Positions 41,024 to 50,040 of a stretch of DNA of 64,000 nt are shown piece by piece (position 1 is the stretch's first letter; each line of letters begins with the position of its first letter). Below the pieces are notes generated by a model. That model was not told the origin of the DNA. It saw only the letters and a program-made list of their open reading frames with translations, and did no database searches. The stretch spans positions 1 to 64,000 of the forward strand of contig NZ_KB899822.1 in NCBI RefSeq assembly GCF_000378425.1, given 5' to 3'. This DNA is from Cohnella laeviribosi DSM 21336. GTDB taxonomy: Bacteria; Bacillota; Bacilli; Paenibacillales; Paenibacillaceae. A program made the position numbers and the translations under genes.

Positions 41024-43099
41024 TCATTCTTGTCTGAGCCGTTTCAGCACCCGAGCGCCGCAGACGGGAAGCTCCAGTTCCGGGCCGGCCGGCTGCCCGG
41101 TTTCGAGGTCGGTATAGCGGCGGCCGTCCAGCGCGACCCGCTGCGCCCGCCCGCTGAAATTCAGGATAAACACGTAATCGGCGATGCCGTCCGTCCTTAC
41201 CTGGGCGGACACGCCGTGCGGGAGATCGGTTTCCACCGCGCGGATAAGCCCCGCCCGCTCCGCCAGCTTGCGGTAGAACGCGCCGAGAAAGTCGTCCTTC
41301 AGGCGCGTCGCCATGTAGTAGGCGTTTCCCTTGCCGAACCGGTTCACGGTGAGCGCGGGCCACCCGGCATAGAAGCTGTCCGCGTCCGTATAGACCGCCA
41401 GCACGTCGGCGCTCTCCGCGTGGATCCGCTCACCAATTTCATGGGATTCGAATTCGCCGCCGAAGCCGAGCTCGTTGCCGGGGAGCATCGCGATGCCGTT
41501 GCGGTCATCATCGTACCAGCCCTCGATTTCCTCCGCCCAAATCCCGAGCGTCTTCCGCAGCGGTCCGGGAAAGCCGCCGAGATGGCAAAGATCGTTCTCG
41601 TCCACGATGCCGGACCAGTAGGTGGCCACCAGCGTGCCGCCCGCCTCCACAAACCGCTCCAGCTTCCGTCCGGTCGCTTCCCGGCACAAGTACAGCATCG
41701 GCGCGACGATCAATTTGTACGGGCCGAAGTCGTCGTCCGACCCGATCACATCCGTGGCCACGCCCTGCGCCCACAGCGCCCGATGGTGCGCGTATACCGT
41801 TTCTTCATAATGAATGCCCATGTTGCGCGGTCCCTGCGCGTCCTTCACCGCCCACCGGTTGTCCCAGTCAAACAGGATGGCCGCCTCCGCCACCGTCGCC
41901 GTTCCCGCGATTTCCGAAATGTCCGCCAGCGTCCGGCCCAACTCGGCCACTTCCCGGAACACCCGCGTATGCTCGTGGCCGGCATGATCGACGACCGCGC
42001 CGTGAAACTTTTCGCTCGAGCCGCGGCTTTTGCGCCACTGGAAATACTGCACCGAATCCGCCCCGTGCGCCACCGCCTGCAGCGAAGACAGCCGGTGCAT
42101 GCCGGGCCGCTTCAGCTTGCTGACCGGCTGCCAGTTGGTCAGGCTCGGCGTGCATTCCATCAGCAGAAACGGCTTCCGCTTCAGCGAGCGGAACAGATCG
42201 TGATAAAAGGCGACCGATGCGGCAAGCTTGCTGTCATCCTTTTGCTCGTGCCAGGTCGGGTACGAATCCCAGGAGATCACGTCGAGCGCGTCGGCAAACT
42301 TGCGGTAGTCCAGCCCTTCGATCATATGCATGTTGGTCGTGACCGGGAGCGCCGGATGGGCTGCCCGCACCGCCCGAATCTCATGCCGGCAGAAATCGAC
42401 GGTCTGATCCGTCACGAAACGGCGCCAGTCGAGGTTATGGCCGTGCACCATGTACTCCCCGTGGGGCGCGGGCGATTCGATTTGCCGCCAATCCGTATAC
42501 GTATGCGCCCAGAATGAAGTCCACCAGGCGGCGTTGAGCGCTTCAAGCGTTCCGTATTTTTCCCGCAGCCACCCGCGGAACGCTTCCTGGCAAAGCTCGC
42601 AGTGGCAATCCCCGCCGTACTCGTTGGAAATATGCCAGCCGATTACGGCCGGATGGTTCGCGTACCGCTCGGCCAGCTTGCCGTTCAATAAGGCCGTTTT
42701 CTCCCGGTAAACCGGCGAAGTATAACAATGGTTATGCCGCATCCCGTGCAGGTTGCGGACGCGGTTGGCCTCCACCCGCCTGACTTCCGGGTATTTCTCC
42801 GACATCCACGCGGGACGCGCGCCGCTCGGCGTTGCCAGCCATACGTAAATGCCGGCTTCCGCCAGCCGGTCCAGCACCCGGTCCAGCCACCCGAACGTGA
42901 ACACGCCTTCCTCCGGCTCCAGCGCAGCCCAGGCGAATATGCCGACGGACATGACGTTGCAGCCGGCCAGTTTCATCAGCCGAACGTCCTCTTCCAGCAC
43001 CCGGGGATCGTGCAGCCATTGGTCCGGGTTGTAATCGGCGCCGTGCATCAGGACGGGGAGTTTTGCGCTTACGGGCGGAAATCTTAGCTTGGGGATCAT
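41024..43099 (-). CDS. Beta-galactosidase, glycoside hydrolase family 42
   Basis: 691 residues, full length for GH42, with no signal peptide. Catalytic acid/base Glu160 in WHISNEYGGDC and nucleophile Glu315 in FLLMECTPSL. The zinc site is complete: Cys125, Cys165, Cys167 and Cys170. A-domain barrel, a trimerisation domain (about 400-610) and a C-terminal beta domain follow in order. It splits beta-galactosides (often galactan-derived oligosaccharides) in the cytoplasm. It is divergent from an AraC regulator (43227-44072), the likely controller. Ribosome site AAGGAGAAGG. Confidence 0.94.
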   Translation of the reverse strand: MIPKLRFPPVSAKLPVLMHGADYNPDQWLHDPRVLEEDVRLMKLAGCNVMSVGIFAWAALEPEEGVFTFGWLDRVLDRLAEAGIYVWLATPSGARPAWMSEKYPEVRRVEANRVRNLHGMRHNHCYTSPVYREKTALLNGKLAERYANHPAVIGWHISNEYGGDCHCELCQEAFRGWLREKYGTLEALNAAWWTSFWAHTYTDWRQIESPAPHGEYMVHGHNLDWRRFVTDQTVDFCRHEIRAVRAAHPALPVTTNMHMIEGLDYRKFADALDVISWDSYPTWHEQKDDSKLAASVAFYHDLFRSLKRKPFLLMECTPSLTNWQPVSKLKRPGMHRLSSLQAVAHGADSVQYFQWRKSRGSSEKFHGAVVDHAGHEHTRVFREVAELGRTLADISEIAGTATVAEAAILFDWDNRWAVKDAQGPRNMGIHYEETVYAHHRALWAQGVATDVIGSDDDFGPYKLIVAPMLYLCREATGRKLERFVEAGGTLVATYWSGIVDENDLCHLGGFPGPLRKTLGIWAEEIEGWYDDDRNGIAMLPGNELGFGGEFESHEIGERIHAESADVLAVYTDADSFYAGWPALTVNRFGKGNAYYMATRLKDDFLGAFYRKLAERAGLIRAVETDLPHGVSAQVRTDGIADYVFILNFSGRAQRVALDGRRYTDLETGQPAGPELELPVCGARVLKRLRQE

Positions 43100-43226
43100 G
43101 TCGTCCTTCTCCTTCCGAAATCGTCATATCCTCTTTTCTGCTTTGATCTTAGAGCAAAACTCCCTTATACTCATAGAACAAAACCATCAAAAAATCGTAC
43201 AAATTGAACATAGGAGGCCGGACGGC

Positions 43227-44072
43227 ATGATGCCTTTCCTGCTGGCGGAATTTGCGAATATGGAGCCGATTCTGCCGCTTTACGTTTGCTGCGTCGGAAG
43301 CCACGAGCAGAAGCGGCTCTCCCGGCCCGGCGGCTATCCTGCGCATCAGATCTTTCTGTCGAGAAGCGGCCGGGGAAGCTTCCGGGTCGAGGGACGAGGG
43401 GAACTGACGCTCACGCCCGGGACGCTGCTCGTTTTGCCGGCGAACGTGCCGCATGAATACGCCCCCGACGGTTCGGACGGGATATGGGATTTGGGCTTCG
43501 TCGCCTTTGACGGGTCCGCGGCCGGCCCGCTGCTGGCGCAGATGAGCGGCCTTGTGCTGTCCGTCCGCAAAGCGGCCGATTTCGAGCGGCTGTGGAGCCA
43601 ATTGGAATCGCTGTGGCATCTCGTCCATCTGAACGGGGAAAACGCTTACTGGGAATTGTCCAAACGGATGTACGCCATGATTCTTTCCGTACTGGAGGAT
43701 CAGTATCCGGGCCAAAAGGAACGCGGCAGCATCCGCCGCTCCGGTCAGCCGAACGCGGCCCTGCAAACGGCCGTAAGGCTGATCCACGACCACTACCACG
43801 AGCGGCTGCTTCTCTCCAACATCGCCCGGTCGGTCGGGTATTCGGTTCAGCACTTTCAGCGGCTGTTTGCGGCCAGCTACGGCATTTCGCCCCAGCAGTA
43901 CCTTTTGCAGCTTCGCATGCGGCGGTCCGTTCAGCTTTTTCGCGAGCATCCGGGGATTCCGGTAGCGAAAGTCGCGGAGCTGCTCGGCATGGAAACGAGC
44001 TATTTTATCCGGATGTTCAAACGCACGTACGGCAAGACGCCCAAGCAGTATTTGAAAGCGGAGGATGGCTGA
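43227..44072 (+). CDS. AraC-family regulator, divergent from GH42
   Basis: 281 residues from ATG at 43227 behind TAGGAGG. The N-terminal cupin-like half has GGYPAHQIFLSRSGRGSFRV and TLLVLPANVPHEY. The C-terminal AraC domain reads RLLLSNIARSVGYSVQHFQR and LGMETSYFIRMFKRTYGKTP. In most AraC family members such a divergent partner controls the neighbouring glycosidase; here that is the GH42 gene across a 127-bp intergenic region containing AT-rich promoter sequence. Confidence 0.9.
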   Translation: MMPFLLAEFANMEPILPLYVCCVGSHEQKRLSRPGGYPAHQIFLSRSGRGSFRVEGRGELTLTPGTLLVLPANVPHEYAPDGSDGIWDLGFVAFDGSAAGPLLAQMSGLVLSVRKAADFERLWSQLESLWHLVHLNGENAYWELSKRMYAMILSVLEDQYPGQKERGSIRRSGQPNAALQTAVRLIHDHYHERLLLSNIARSVGYSVQHFQRLFAASYGISPQQYLLQLRMRRSVQLFREHPGIPVAKVAELLGMETSYFIRMFKRTYGKTPKQYLKAEDG

Positions 44073-44233
44073 CGCACGCCGTTGTTTACGAATCCGGCGG
44101 AATGCCGGCCGCGGACCATGCCGGGAAACCGTCCGCCCGAACGCTCGGGGCGGTGCGCCGGGCGGCGAAGGCTTGGCCTTGGCGCGGCTTGTCTCCGCCG
44201 TCTATAATAGATTGCAGAGAGGGGCGAGCGAAC

Positions 44234-45154
44234 GTGGACCATCATTTGGATGTACGTCTGGATGTGCAGTTTAAACCGCTGTATGAAGCCATCAACAGTT
44301 TGCATACGTATATTTGCCGCAAATCGCACAAGAAGATCGACATAGGCGCTTCCTGGGCCCATGAAGTTCGCCGGCGATTGACGCCCGAATTCGCTTCGTT
44401 GCTGGATCAATCCGAGATCGATTTTGCCTGGAAATTGACTTACTTGCTTGTCCATCTGTGCCCATCGGAAGACGTGGACGGCTTTCTGGCCTGGCTGGAG
44501 GGGATGTCGGCAGGAGATTTGTACGAATTGATCTCCCCCTACAGCCAGCAATTTCCGGAACGGATGGGGGAATTTCGCGCCCGCACCTTGACGGTTTTCG
44601 CCGAGTGGAACAAGCAGTACTTTAAGGAGACCGATCCGGCGATTGTCGAGTCGCTGCGCAACGAAGAGCGGGATCGCAAGCGCGCTTTAACGCGCATGCC
44701 GCCGGAAGAATTCGTCGATCAGACGACCAACGGGTTGATTTTCAAATCCACGCCCGGTTTGGAGCAGCTCGTCTTAATCCCGCAATATCATTTTCAGCCG
44801 ATGAATGTCATCTACTGTTTCGGCGGAATGACGGTATGCCATTATGCCGCCCGAATCTACTTCAACGAGACGGACTTCCTGTCCACGCACGAGTACCGCA
44901 TGATTCGCTGCCTCGGAGAGAGAAGCAGACTCAAAATTTTGCGCTATCTTCACAACGGTCCCAGAACTTTTATTGAAATCGTCCGCCATCTGCAATTATC
45001 CAAGGGAATCACGCATGACCATCTCTCCAAACTCCGCATGGCGGGCTTGATTTACGCGCATTTCGAAGGCGAATCGCTGACCGAGTACAGCCTGAGACCG
45101 AAAGCGCTGGAGCAAATGCAGAGCAAGCTGATGGCGTATATCCGGCAAGCCTGA
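44234..45154 (+). CDS. ArsR-like winged-helix regulator with a long N-terminal domain
   Basis: 306 residues from a GTG start at 44234 (GAGAGGGGCGA upstream). The first 215 residues are mostly helical and unassigned (DUF5937-like by general resemblance). The C-terminal 85 residues form a winged helix: RMIRCLGERSRLKILRYLHN, IEIVRHLQLSKGITHDHLSK, MAGLIYAHFEGESLTEYSLR. It is followed by a terminator and then the promoter of the peptide-type ABC operon, where an inverted repeat covers the -35. It most likely represses that operon and responds to a small molecule through its N-terminal domain. Confidence 0.82.
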   Translation: MDHHLDVRLDVQFKPLYEAINSLHTYICRKSHKKIDIGASWAHEVRRRLTPEFASLLDQSEIDFAWKLTYLLVHLCPSEDVDGFLAWLEGMSAGDLYELISPYSQQFPERMGEFRARTLTVFAEWNKQYFKETDPAIVESLRNEERDRKRALTRMPPEEFVDQTTNGLIFKSTPGLEQLVLIPQYHFQPMNVIYCFGGMTVCHYAARIYFNETDFLSTHEYRMIRCLGERSRLKILRYLHNGPRTFIEIVRHLQLSKGITHDHLSKLRMAGLIYAHFEGESLTEYSLRPKALEQMQSKLMAYIRQA

Positions 45155-45175
45155 ACGGAAGGATTCTCCTGCAGG

Positions 45176-45212
45176 CTCCTCTCGCCCGGCCGGGCGAAAG
45201 GAGTCTTTTTCG
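45176..45212 (+). terminator. Terminator after the ArsR-like gene
   Basis: CTCCT...TCGCCCGG pairs with CCGGGCGA...AGGAG between 45176 and 45203, followed by TCTTTTTC. It insulates the regulator gene from the ABC operon. Confidence 0.85.
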
Positions 45213-45254
45213 TATTGCGGAACGAATAATTCTCCTTCAAAAGAAATATTTTTC

Positions 45255-45292
45255 GGTTCTCTATTTACAGAACCAATATCGGTTTCTATAAT
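45255..45292 (+). promoter_or_regulatory. Promoter of the dpp-type operon with overlapping inverted-repeat operator
   Basis: TTTACA (45264-45269), 17-bp spacer, TATAAT (45287-45292): close to a perfect SigA promoter. GGTTCT-N8-AGAACC (45255-45274) covers the -35, and AACC-N6-GGTT (45271-45284) lies in the spacer, sharing an arm. Placement favours repression; the upstream ArsR-like protein is the obvious candidate. Confidence 0.75.
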
Positions 45293-45365
45293 AAAACTAC
45301 CGGCATAAAGCATACTTATTTCATCGGAAATGTCGGGACTTAATAGAGAAAATCGGGAGGAAATC

Positions 45366-47084
45366 ATGAAAAAAAGCATCGCTTCGCTATCCGCACTGCT
45401 GATCGCCGGTTCGTTGTTTCTGTCCGCTTGCTCGTCCGACAAGGGGGGAAATTCCGCAAACGAAAGCGCAAATACGCCGGCGGCTTCCCCAACCGCTTCG
45501 GCACCGGCGGATTCCGGAGTCATCCAGGCGTCCGACTTGTCCAAGCTGCCGGATACGGCCAAGCAGCGGACGGATACGATCATTGTGGGTCTAACGGACC
45601 CGAGCGGCGCGTTCACGCCGTACTTTCACCAAAGCGGCTACGACGGCAACGTCTCTTCCCTGCTTTACACGCCGCTGGTCACCGTAGACAACAAGGGGGT
45701 TCCGATTCCGGCGCTTGCGGAGAGTTGGGACATCTCCCCCGACAACCTGACTTATACGTTCCACCTCAGAAAAGATCTGAAATTCAGCGACGGCTCTCCG
45801 TTGACGGCCGACGATGTGGCGTTCACGTGGACGCTCCTGCACGACAAAGCCTACGACGGCGATTCCCAAGTCCCCGCCCTTCACGTCAAAGGCGGAGAAG
45901 CGTACAAGGAAGGGAAAGCGTCCAGCATCGAAGGCATCAAAGTCATCGATCCGCTGACCGTCTCCGTCACGCTGGAGCAGCCGAACGCGTCCGCCCTGAC
46001 GACGCTCGGCTCCGACGTGCTGTCCAAAGCGTATTACGGCAAAGACTACAAGTTCGGCCAGCTGGACTACATCAAGAAGCTTCATGAGAAGCCGGTCGGC
46101 ACCGGGCCGTACAAGCTGGAGAAATTCATCCCGGGCCAGGAAGTCCGGTTCGTGGCCAACGAGTACTACTATAAGGGCAAGCCGAAGACGGAGCATTTCA
46201 TCTACAAGACGTCGGAAGGCGATACCTGGCAATTCCTCGAGACGGGAGAGATCGATTTCGCCTCGTTCAGCGCGACGCAGGAAAATATCGAAAAGCTGAA
46301 AAGCCTGGGATTCGTCAATATCCTTCCCTATACGCCGAGCACCTACGGCTACCTTCAAGTGAACCTGGAGCATGAAGCGTTGAAGGACAAGAAGGTGCGG
46401 CAAGCGATCGCGTACGGCCTGGACCGCCAGAGCATCTACGTCGACGCCAACCAAGGAGCGGGAGCCGTGGCCAACATTCCTTCGTCTCCGATCTCCTGGG
46501 CCTATACCGAGGAAGGAATCAATCCTTACAAATACGATCCGGAAAAAGCAAAGGCCTTGCTCGACGAAGCCGGTTGGAAAGTGGGGGCCGACGGCATCCG
46601 GGAGAAGGACGGCAAGCAGCTCACCATTCATTACCTTGGCTCCAAGAAGAAAGACACGGACATCTTCATTGCGGTGGCCAAAGAGAATTTCGCGGAACTC
46701 GGAATCAAGTTCGAGCCTGAAGTGTTCGCGGACTTCAACGCGCTCGTCTCCAAAGTGGAGGGCGGAGATTACGACCTCGCCTCCTTCTCCACGCCGCTGC
46801 TGACCGATCCCGCGGACGGCCTGATCCAGTTCGTGGACGGCGAAATCAAAGGCTACGACAATCCGAAATTCAAGGAACTGTACGACAAAGGATTGGCTAC
46901 CAACGACCTCGAAGAACGGAAGCAAATTTACAAAGAGCTTTTCCAACTGGCGAACGACGAGCTGCCCGTAATTTTCACGAACTACCGAAAAACGGTCTAC
47001 GCCTATAACGGCAGAATCCAGAACCTGGACGTCAGCCCTTTCAACGGCATCGCGCCCAGTCTGCCGGATTGGTATCTGCAATAA
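45366..47084 (+). CDS. Dipeptide/oligopeptide-type ABC transporter binding lipoprotein
   Basis: 572 residues, SBP_bac_5 family. Lipobox LSAC with Cys22, then a Ser/Ala/Pro linker. Family segments: YTPLVTVDNKGVPIPALAES, LTYTFHLRKDLKFSDGSPLT and the C-terminal EERKQIYKELFQLANDELPV. The start at 45366 has GGGAGGAAATC. It is first gene of a five-gene operon with two permeases and two ATPases. Family members carry peptides, nickel, haem or oligosaccharides; nothing here fixes the substrate, though nearby genes are sugar related. Confidence 0.9.
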   Translation: MKKSIASLSALLIAGSLFLSACSSDKGGNSANESANTPAASPTASAPADSGVIQASDLSKLPDTAKQRTDTIIVGLTDPSGAFTPYFHQSGYDGNVSSLLYTPLVTVDNKGVPIPALAESWDISPDNLTYTFHLRKDLKFSDGSPLTADDVAFTWTLLHDKAYDGDSQVPALHVKGGEAYKEGKASSIEGIKVIDPLTVSVTLEQPNASALTTLGSDVLSKAYYGKDYKFGQLDYIKKLHEKPVGTGPYKLEKFIPGQEVRFVANEYYYKGKPKTEHFIYKTSEGDTWQFLETGEIDFASFSATQENIEKLKSLGFVNILPYTPSTYGYLQVNLEHEALKDKKVRQAIAYGLDRQSIYVDANQGAGAVANIPSSPISWAYTEEGINPYKYDPEKAKALLDEAGWKVGADGIREKDGKQLTIHYLGSKKKDTDIFIAVAKENFAELGIKFEPEVFADFNALVSKVEGGDYDLASFSTPLLTDPADGLIQFVDGEIKGYDNPKFKELYDKGLATNDLEERKQIYKELFQLANDELPVIFTNYRKTVYAYNGRIQNLDVSPFNGIAPSLPDWYLQ

Positions 47085-47096
47085 CCTGAAGAACGC

Positions 47097-47123
47097 TTCC
47101 CTGTCTCTTTATGGGACAGGGAA
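47097..47123 (+). terminator. Intergenic hairpin between binding-protein and permease genes
   Basis: TTCCCTGTC (47097-47105) pairs perfectly with GACAGGGAA (47115-47123), 9-nt loop, 13 nt after the binding-protein stop. No long T-run, so mRNA stabilisation of the upstream part is more likely than full termination. Confidence 0.7.
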
Positions 47124-47142
47124 CGTGTTTAAGGAGCCGATT

Positions 47143-48099
47143 ATGAGCGCGTTTATCACCAAACGATTGCTGTATACGGTCGTCATTCTGTTTGCCGCGT
47201 CGCTGCTCATCTTCAGTCTGTACGCCTTGACGCCGGGAGATTTCATCACCGGCAACATCAAGCTGACGCCCGAACGAAAGGCGGAGCTGCGGGAGATTTA
47301 CGGCCTCAACAAACCGGTTCTCGAACGTTATGCCATTTGGCTGAAAAATGCCTTGCACGGCGATTTAGGCTATTCGATGGCGCAGCAGAAGCCGGTTCTC
47401 ACTTTGTTTAACCAATATATTTGGAATTCCTTTCTGCTGGCCGCCGTCTCCACCTTTCTGACCTGGGTGACCGCGGTCATCATCGGGTGCGTCGCCGCCT
47501 ACAAGCAGTATTCCTGGTTCGATACGCTGGTGATGGTCGCCATCTTCGCGGCGATGTCCCTCCCTTCCTTTTTCATCGGGCTGTTCCTGATCAAGATTCT
47601 GGCGGTCGATTGGAAGCTGTTGCCTCCGGGGGGGATGATCGCGACGGGCAGCCAGGCAACCGGCTTGGCTTACGTGAAAGAAGTGATTCATCATATGACG
47701 CTTCCGGTCATCGTGATGACGATTATGGGCGTCGGCTCGCTGGCCCGTTATATTCGCGGTTCCATGATCGACGTCATCAAGCAGGATTACATCCGCACGG
47801 CCCGGGCCAAGGGCTTGAAGGAACGGAAAGTGCTGTTTACGCACGCCCTTCGCAACGCCATGCTTCCGGCCATTACCTTAGTCGGCTTCGAACTGCCGGC
47901 GCTGTTCGGAGGTTCGTTGATCATCGAGAAAATTTTTAACTGGCCCGGAATCGGGCAGCTCTATTTGACCTCGTTCGGCTTAAGGGACTACCCGCTTCTG
48001 ATGGGATTCACCGTGCTGATCGCGATTTTGACCGTCATCGGAACCCTGCTGTCGGACATCCTGTACCGCGTTGCCGATCCGCGCGTCAGGCTGCAATAA
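47143..48099 (+). CDS. Dpp/Opp-type ABC transporter permease (DppB-like)
   Basis: 318 residues from the ATG at 47143 (AAGGAG 6-8 nt upstream). The N-terminal helix LLYTVVILFAASLLIFSLYA and six membrane spans are typical; the ATPase-docking loop is RTARAKGLKERKVLFTHALR near residue 218. The sequence LTPERKAELREIYGLNKPVL in the first periplasmic loop is a DppB/OppB hallmark. It forms the channel with the next gene. Confidence 0.9.
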   Translation: MSAFITKRLLYTVVILFAASLLIFSLYALTPGDFITGNIKLTPERKAELREIYGLNKPVLERYAIWLKNALHGDLGYSMAQQKPVLTLFNQYIWNSFLLAAVSTFLTWVTAVIIGCVAAYKQYSWFDTLVMVAIFAAMSLPSFFIGLFLIKILAVDWKLLPPGGMIATGSQATGLAYVKEVIHHMTLPVIVMTIMGVGSLARYIRGSMIDVIKQDYIRTARAKGLKERKVLFTHALRNAMLPAITLVGFELPALFGGSLIIEKIFNWPGIGQLYLTSFGLRDYPLLMGFTVLIAILTVIGTLLSDILYRVADPRVRLQ

Positions 48100-48111
48100 A
48101 GGAGGAAGACC

Positions 48112-49038
48112 ATGTCAACGATCGGGAGCGAAATCACCAAAGCCGGCACGGCCGGCACAGCGCCGGTCAGATCCTCGATGTGGAGGCAGGCCGCGCGGCG
48201 GTTGCTGAAGAACAGGCTCGCGATGCTCGGTTTGGCCGTCGTGGTCTTTATGTTCGCGTTTTGTTTCATCGGCCCGCTGTTCTCCCCTTATACGGACAAC
48301 AAGATCCATCTGGCGCAGATGAATAAACCGCCCAGTCCGCAGCATTGGCTCGGAACGGATGCGCTCGGCCGGGATGTGCTTACCCGCGTCATGCAGGCGG
48401 GACGAATCTCCTTGACGGTGGGGCTGGCCTCCATGGTCCTCTCCGTATTCATCGGCTCGCTGCTCGGCGCGATTGCCGGATATTTCCGCGGGATTTGCGA
48501 CCAGATCATCATGCGTCTCGCGGACCTGCTCCTGACCATTCCGGGGCTTCCGCTCCTGTTTATCCTCGGAGCGCTGCTGTCCGATTGGAAGGTGCCGACC
48601 GAATACCGGATGTACATCGTGATGCTGATGCTCAGCCTCGTCAACTGGCCCGGTCTTGCCAGAATGGTCAGAGGCGAAGTGCTCAGCCTCCGGGAGCGCG
48701 AATTCATGCAGGCGGCTACCGTTCTCGGCCTGCGCAACCGGCGCAAACTGTTCAACCATTTGCTGCCCAATTTGGTGCCTTTGATCATCGTCATCGCATC
48801 GCTCAACGTGGGCGGAGCCATTCTGAGCGAATCCGTGCTCAGCTTCTTCGGCCTGGGGGTCATGCCGCCGACGCCGACATGGGGCAATATGATCGATTCG
48901 GCGAACAACATGATCGATTTTCAAAAGCGTCCGTGGCTGTGGATTCCGCCGGGGTTTTCCATTTTCGCGACAGTCATCGCCATTAACATTTTCGGAGACG
49001 GGCTCCGGGACGTGCTGGACCCCAGACCCAGGAAGTAG
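48112..49038 (+). CDS. Dpp/Opp-type ABC transporter permease (DppC-like)
   Basis: 308 residues. OppC_N segment MWRQAARRLLKNRLAMLGLA precedes the first helix; HWLGTDALGRDVLTRVMQAG is the classical DppC/OppC motif; docking loop QAATVLGLRNRRKLFNHLLP; SFFGLGVMPPTPTWGNMI near the end. It begins 12 bp after the first permease gene, with an AAAGGAGGAAG ribosome site, and is followed by two ATPases. Product is an inner-membrane channel subunit. Confidence 0.92.
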   Translation: MSTIGSEITKAGTAGTAPVRSSMWRQAARRLLKNRLAMLGLAVVVFMFAFCFIGPLFSPYTDNKIHLAQMNKPPSPQHWLGTDALGRDVLTRVMQAGRISLTVGLASMVLSVFIGSLLGAIAGYFRGICDQIIMRLADLLLTIPGLPLLFILGALLSDWKVPTEYRMYIVMLMLSLVNWPGLARMVRGEVLSLREREFMQAATVLGLRNRRKLFNHLLPNLVPLIIVIASLNVGGAILSESVLSFFGLGVMPPTPTWGNMIDSANNMIDFQKRPWLWIPPGFSIFATVIAINIFGDGLRDVLDPRPRK

Positions 49039-49050
49039 GTGCGACATCGG

Positions 49051-50040
49051 ATGAGTGACTTGCTTGAAATCGATCGTCTTAAAGTCTATTTCGATACCCG
49101 GGAAGGAACCGTCAAAGCGGTGGACGACGTCAGCCTGCGCGTTCGCCGGGGGGAAACGGTGTGCATCGTCGGCGAATCCGGCTGCGGCAAGAGCATTACG
49201 GCGATGTCGATCATGGGCCTGGTCGGGTCGAATGCGGCCGCCGGCCCATTCGTGGACGGGCAAATCCGCTTCGACGGCCGGAATTTGCTCCGGCTTGACC
49301 GGAACGAGCTGCGGACGATTCGGGGCCGCGAGATCGCGATGATTTTCCAGGAGCCGATGACCTCGCTTAATCCGGTTCTGCCCATCGGCGAGCAGATCAT
49401 GGAGCCGCTGATCGAGCATCTTAAACTGAGCCGGAAGGCTGCGCGGGCGCGGGCGATCGAACTGATCCGCAAAGTGGGCATCTCCAGGCCCGAGCAGATC
49501 GCGAAGTCTTACCCGCACGAGCTAAGCGGCGGCATGCTGCAGCGGATCATGATTGCCATCGCCATCTCCTGCAATCCGAAGCTGCTCATCGCGGATGAAC
49601 CGACGACGGCGCTCGACGTCACGATTCAAGCGCAGATTCTGGATATGATGCGGCAGTTCAAGGCCGATTCGAACATGTCCATTCTGCTCATTACGCACGA
49701 TCTCGGCGTCGTGGCCGAAATGGCGGACTACGTCGTCGTCATGTATTCCGGCAAGGTCGTCGAGGAAGGCGAAGTGGTGGAACTGTTCACGAATCCCAAG
49801 CATCCGTACACGCGCGGGCTCTTGAAATCCAAGCCGGTCATCAACCAGCGGCAGGACGAGCTGTACTCGATTCCGGGACAGGTTCCGAACCCGTTGGAAT
49901 TAAGACCTTCTTGTTATTTCCATGAGCGGTGCGAGCGCTGTATGGACGTCTGCCGGACTCGCGAGCCGCGTCTGCGCGAGGTCGGGGATAACGGGAAAGT
50001 CGCGTGCTGGCTGTACGAGGAGGCGGTAGTTCATGCCTGA
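49051..50040 (+). CDS. ABC transporter ATPase (DppD/OppD-like)
   Basis: 329 residues. Walker A GESGCGKS, Q-loop FQEPMTSLNP, signature LSGGMLQRIMIA, Walker B LLIADEPTTALDV and H-loop ITHDLG. The C-terminal oligopeptide extension holds a Cys cluster (CYFHERCERCMDVC...C) that in relatives binds an iron-sulphur cluster. A GTG at 49039 directly after the previous stop is an alternative start; the ATG at 49051 is better spaced. Overlaps the second ATPase gene by 8 bp. Confidence 0.92.
   Translation: MSDLLEIDRLKVYFDTREGTVKAVDDVSLRVRRGETVCIVGESGCGKSITAMSIMGLVGSNAAAGPFVDGQIRFDGRNLLRLDRNELRTIRGREIAMIFQEPMTSLNPVLPIGEQIMEPLIEHLKLSRKAARARAIELIRKVGISRPEQIAKSYPHELSGGMLQRIMIAIAISCNPKLLIADEPTTALDVTIQAQILDMMRQFKADSNMSILLITHDLGVVAEMADYVVVMYSGKVVEEGEVVELFTNPKHPYTRGLLKSKPVINQRQDELYSIPGQVPNPLELRPSCYFHERCERCMDVCRTREPRLREVGDNGKVACWLYEEAVVHA

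Noticed and set aside
45591-47081. Leftward open frame of 496 codons opposite the dpp-type binding protein
   Set aside because: The opposite strand encodes a clear SBP_bac_5 lipoprotein; the frame has no ribosome site or recognisable domain.
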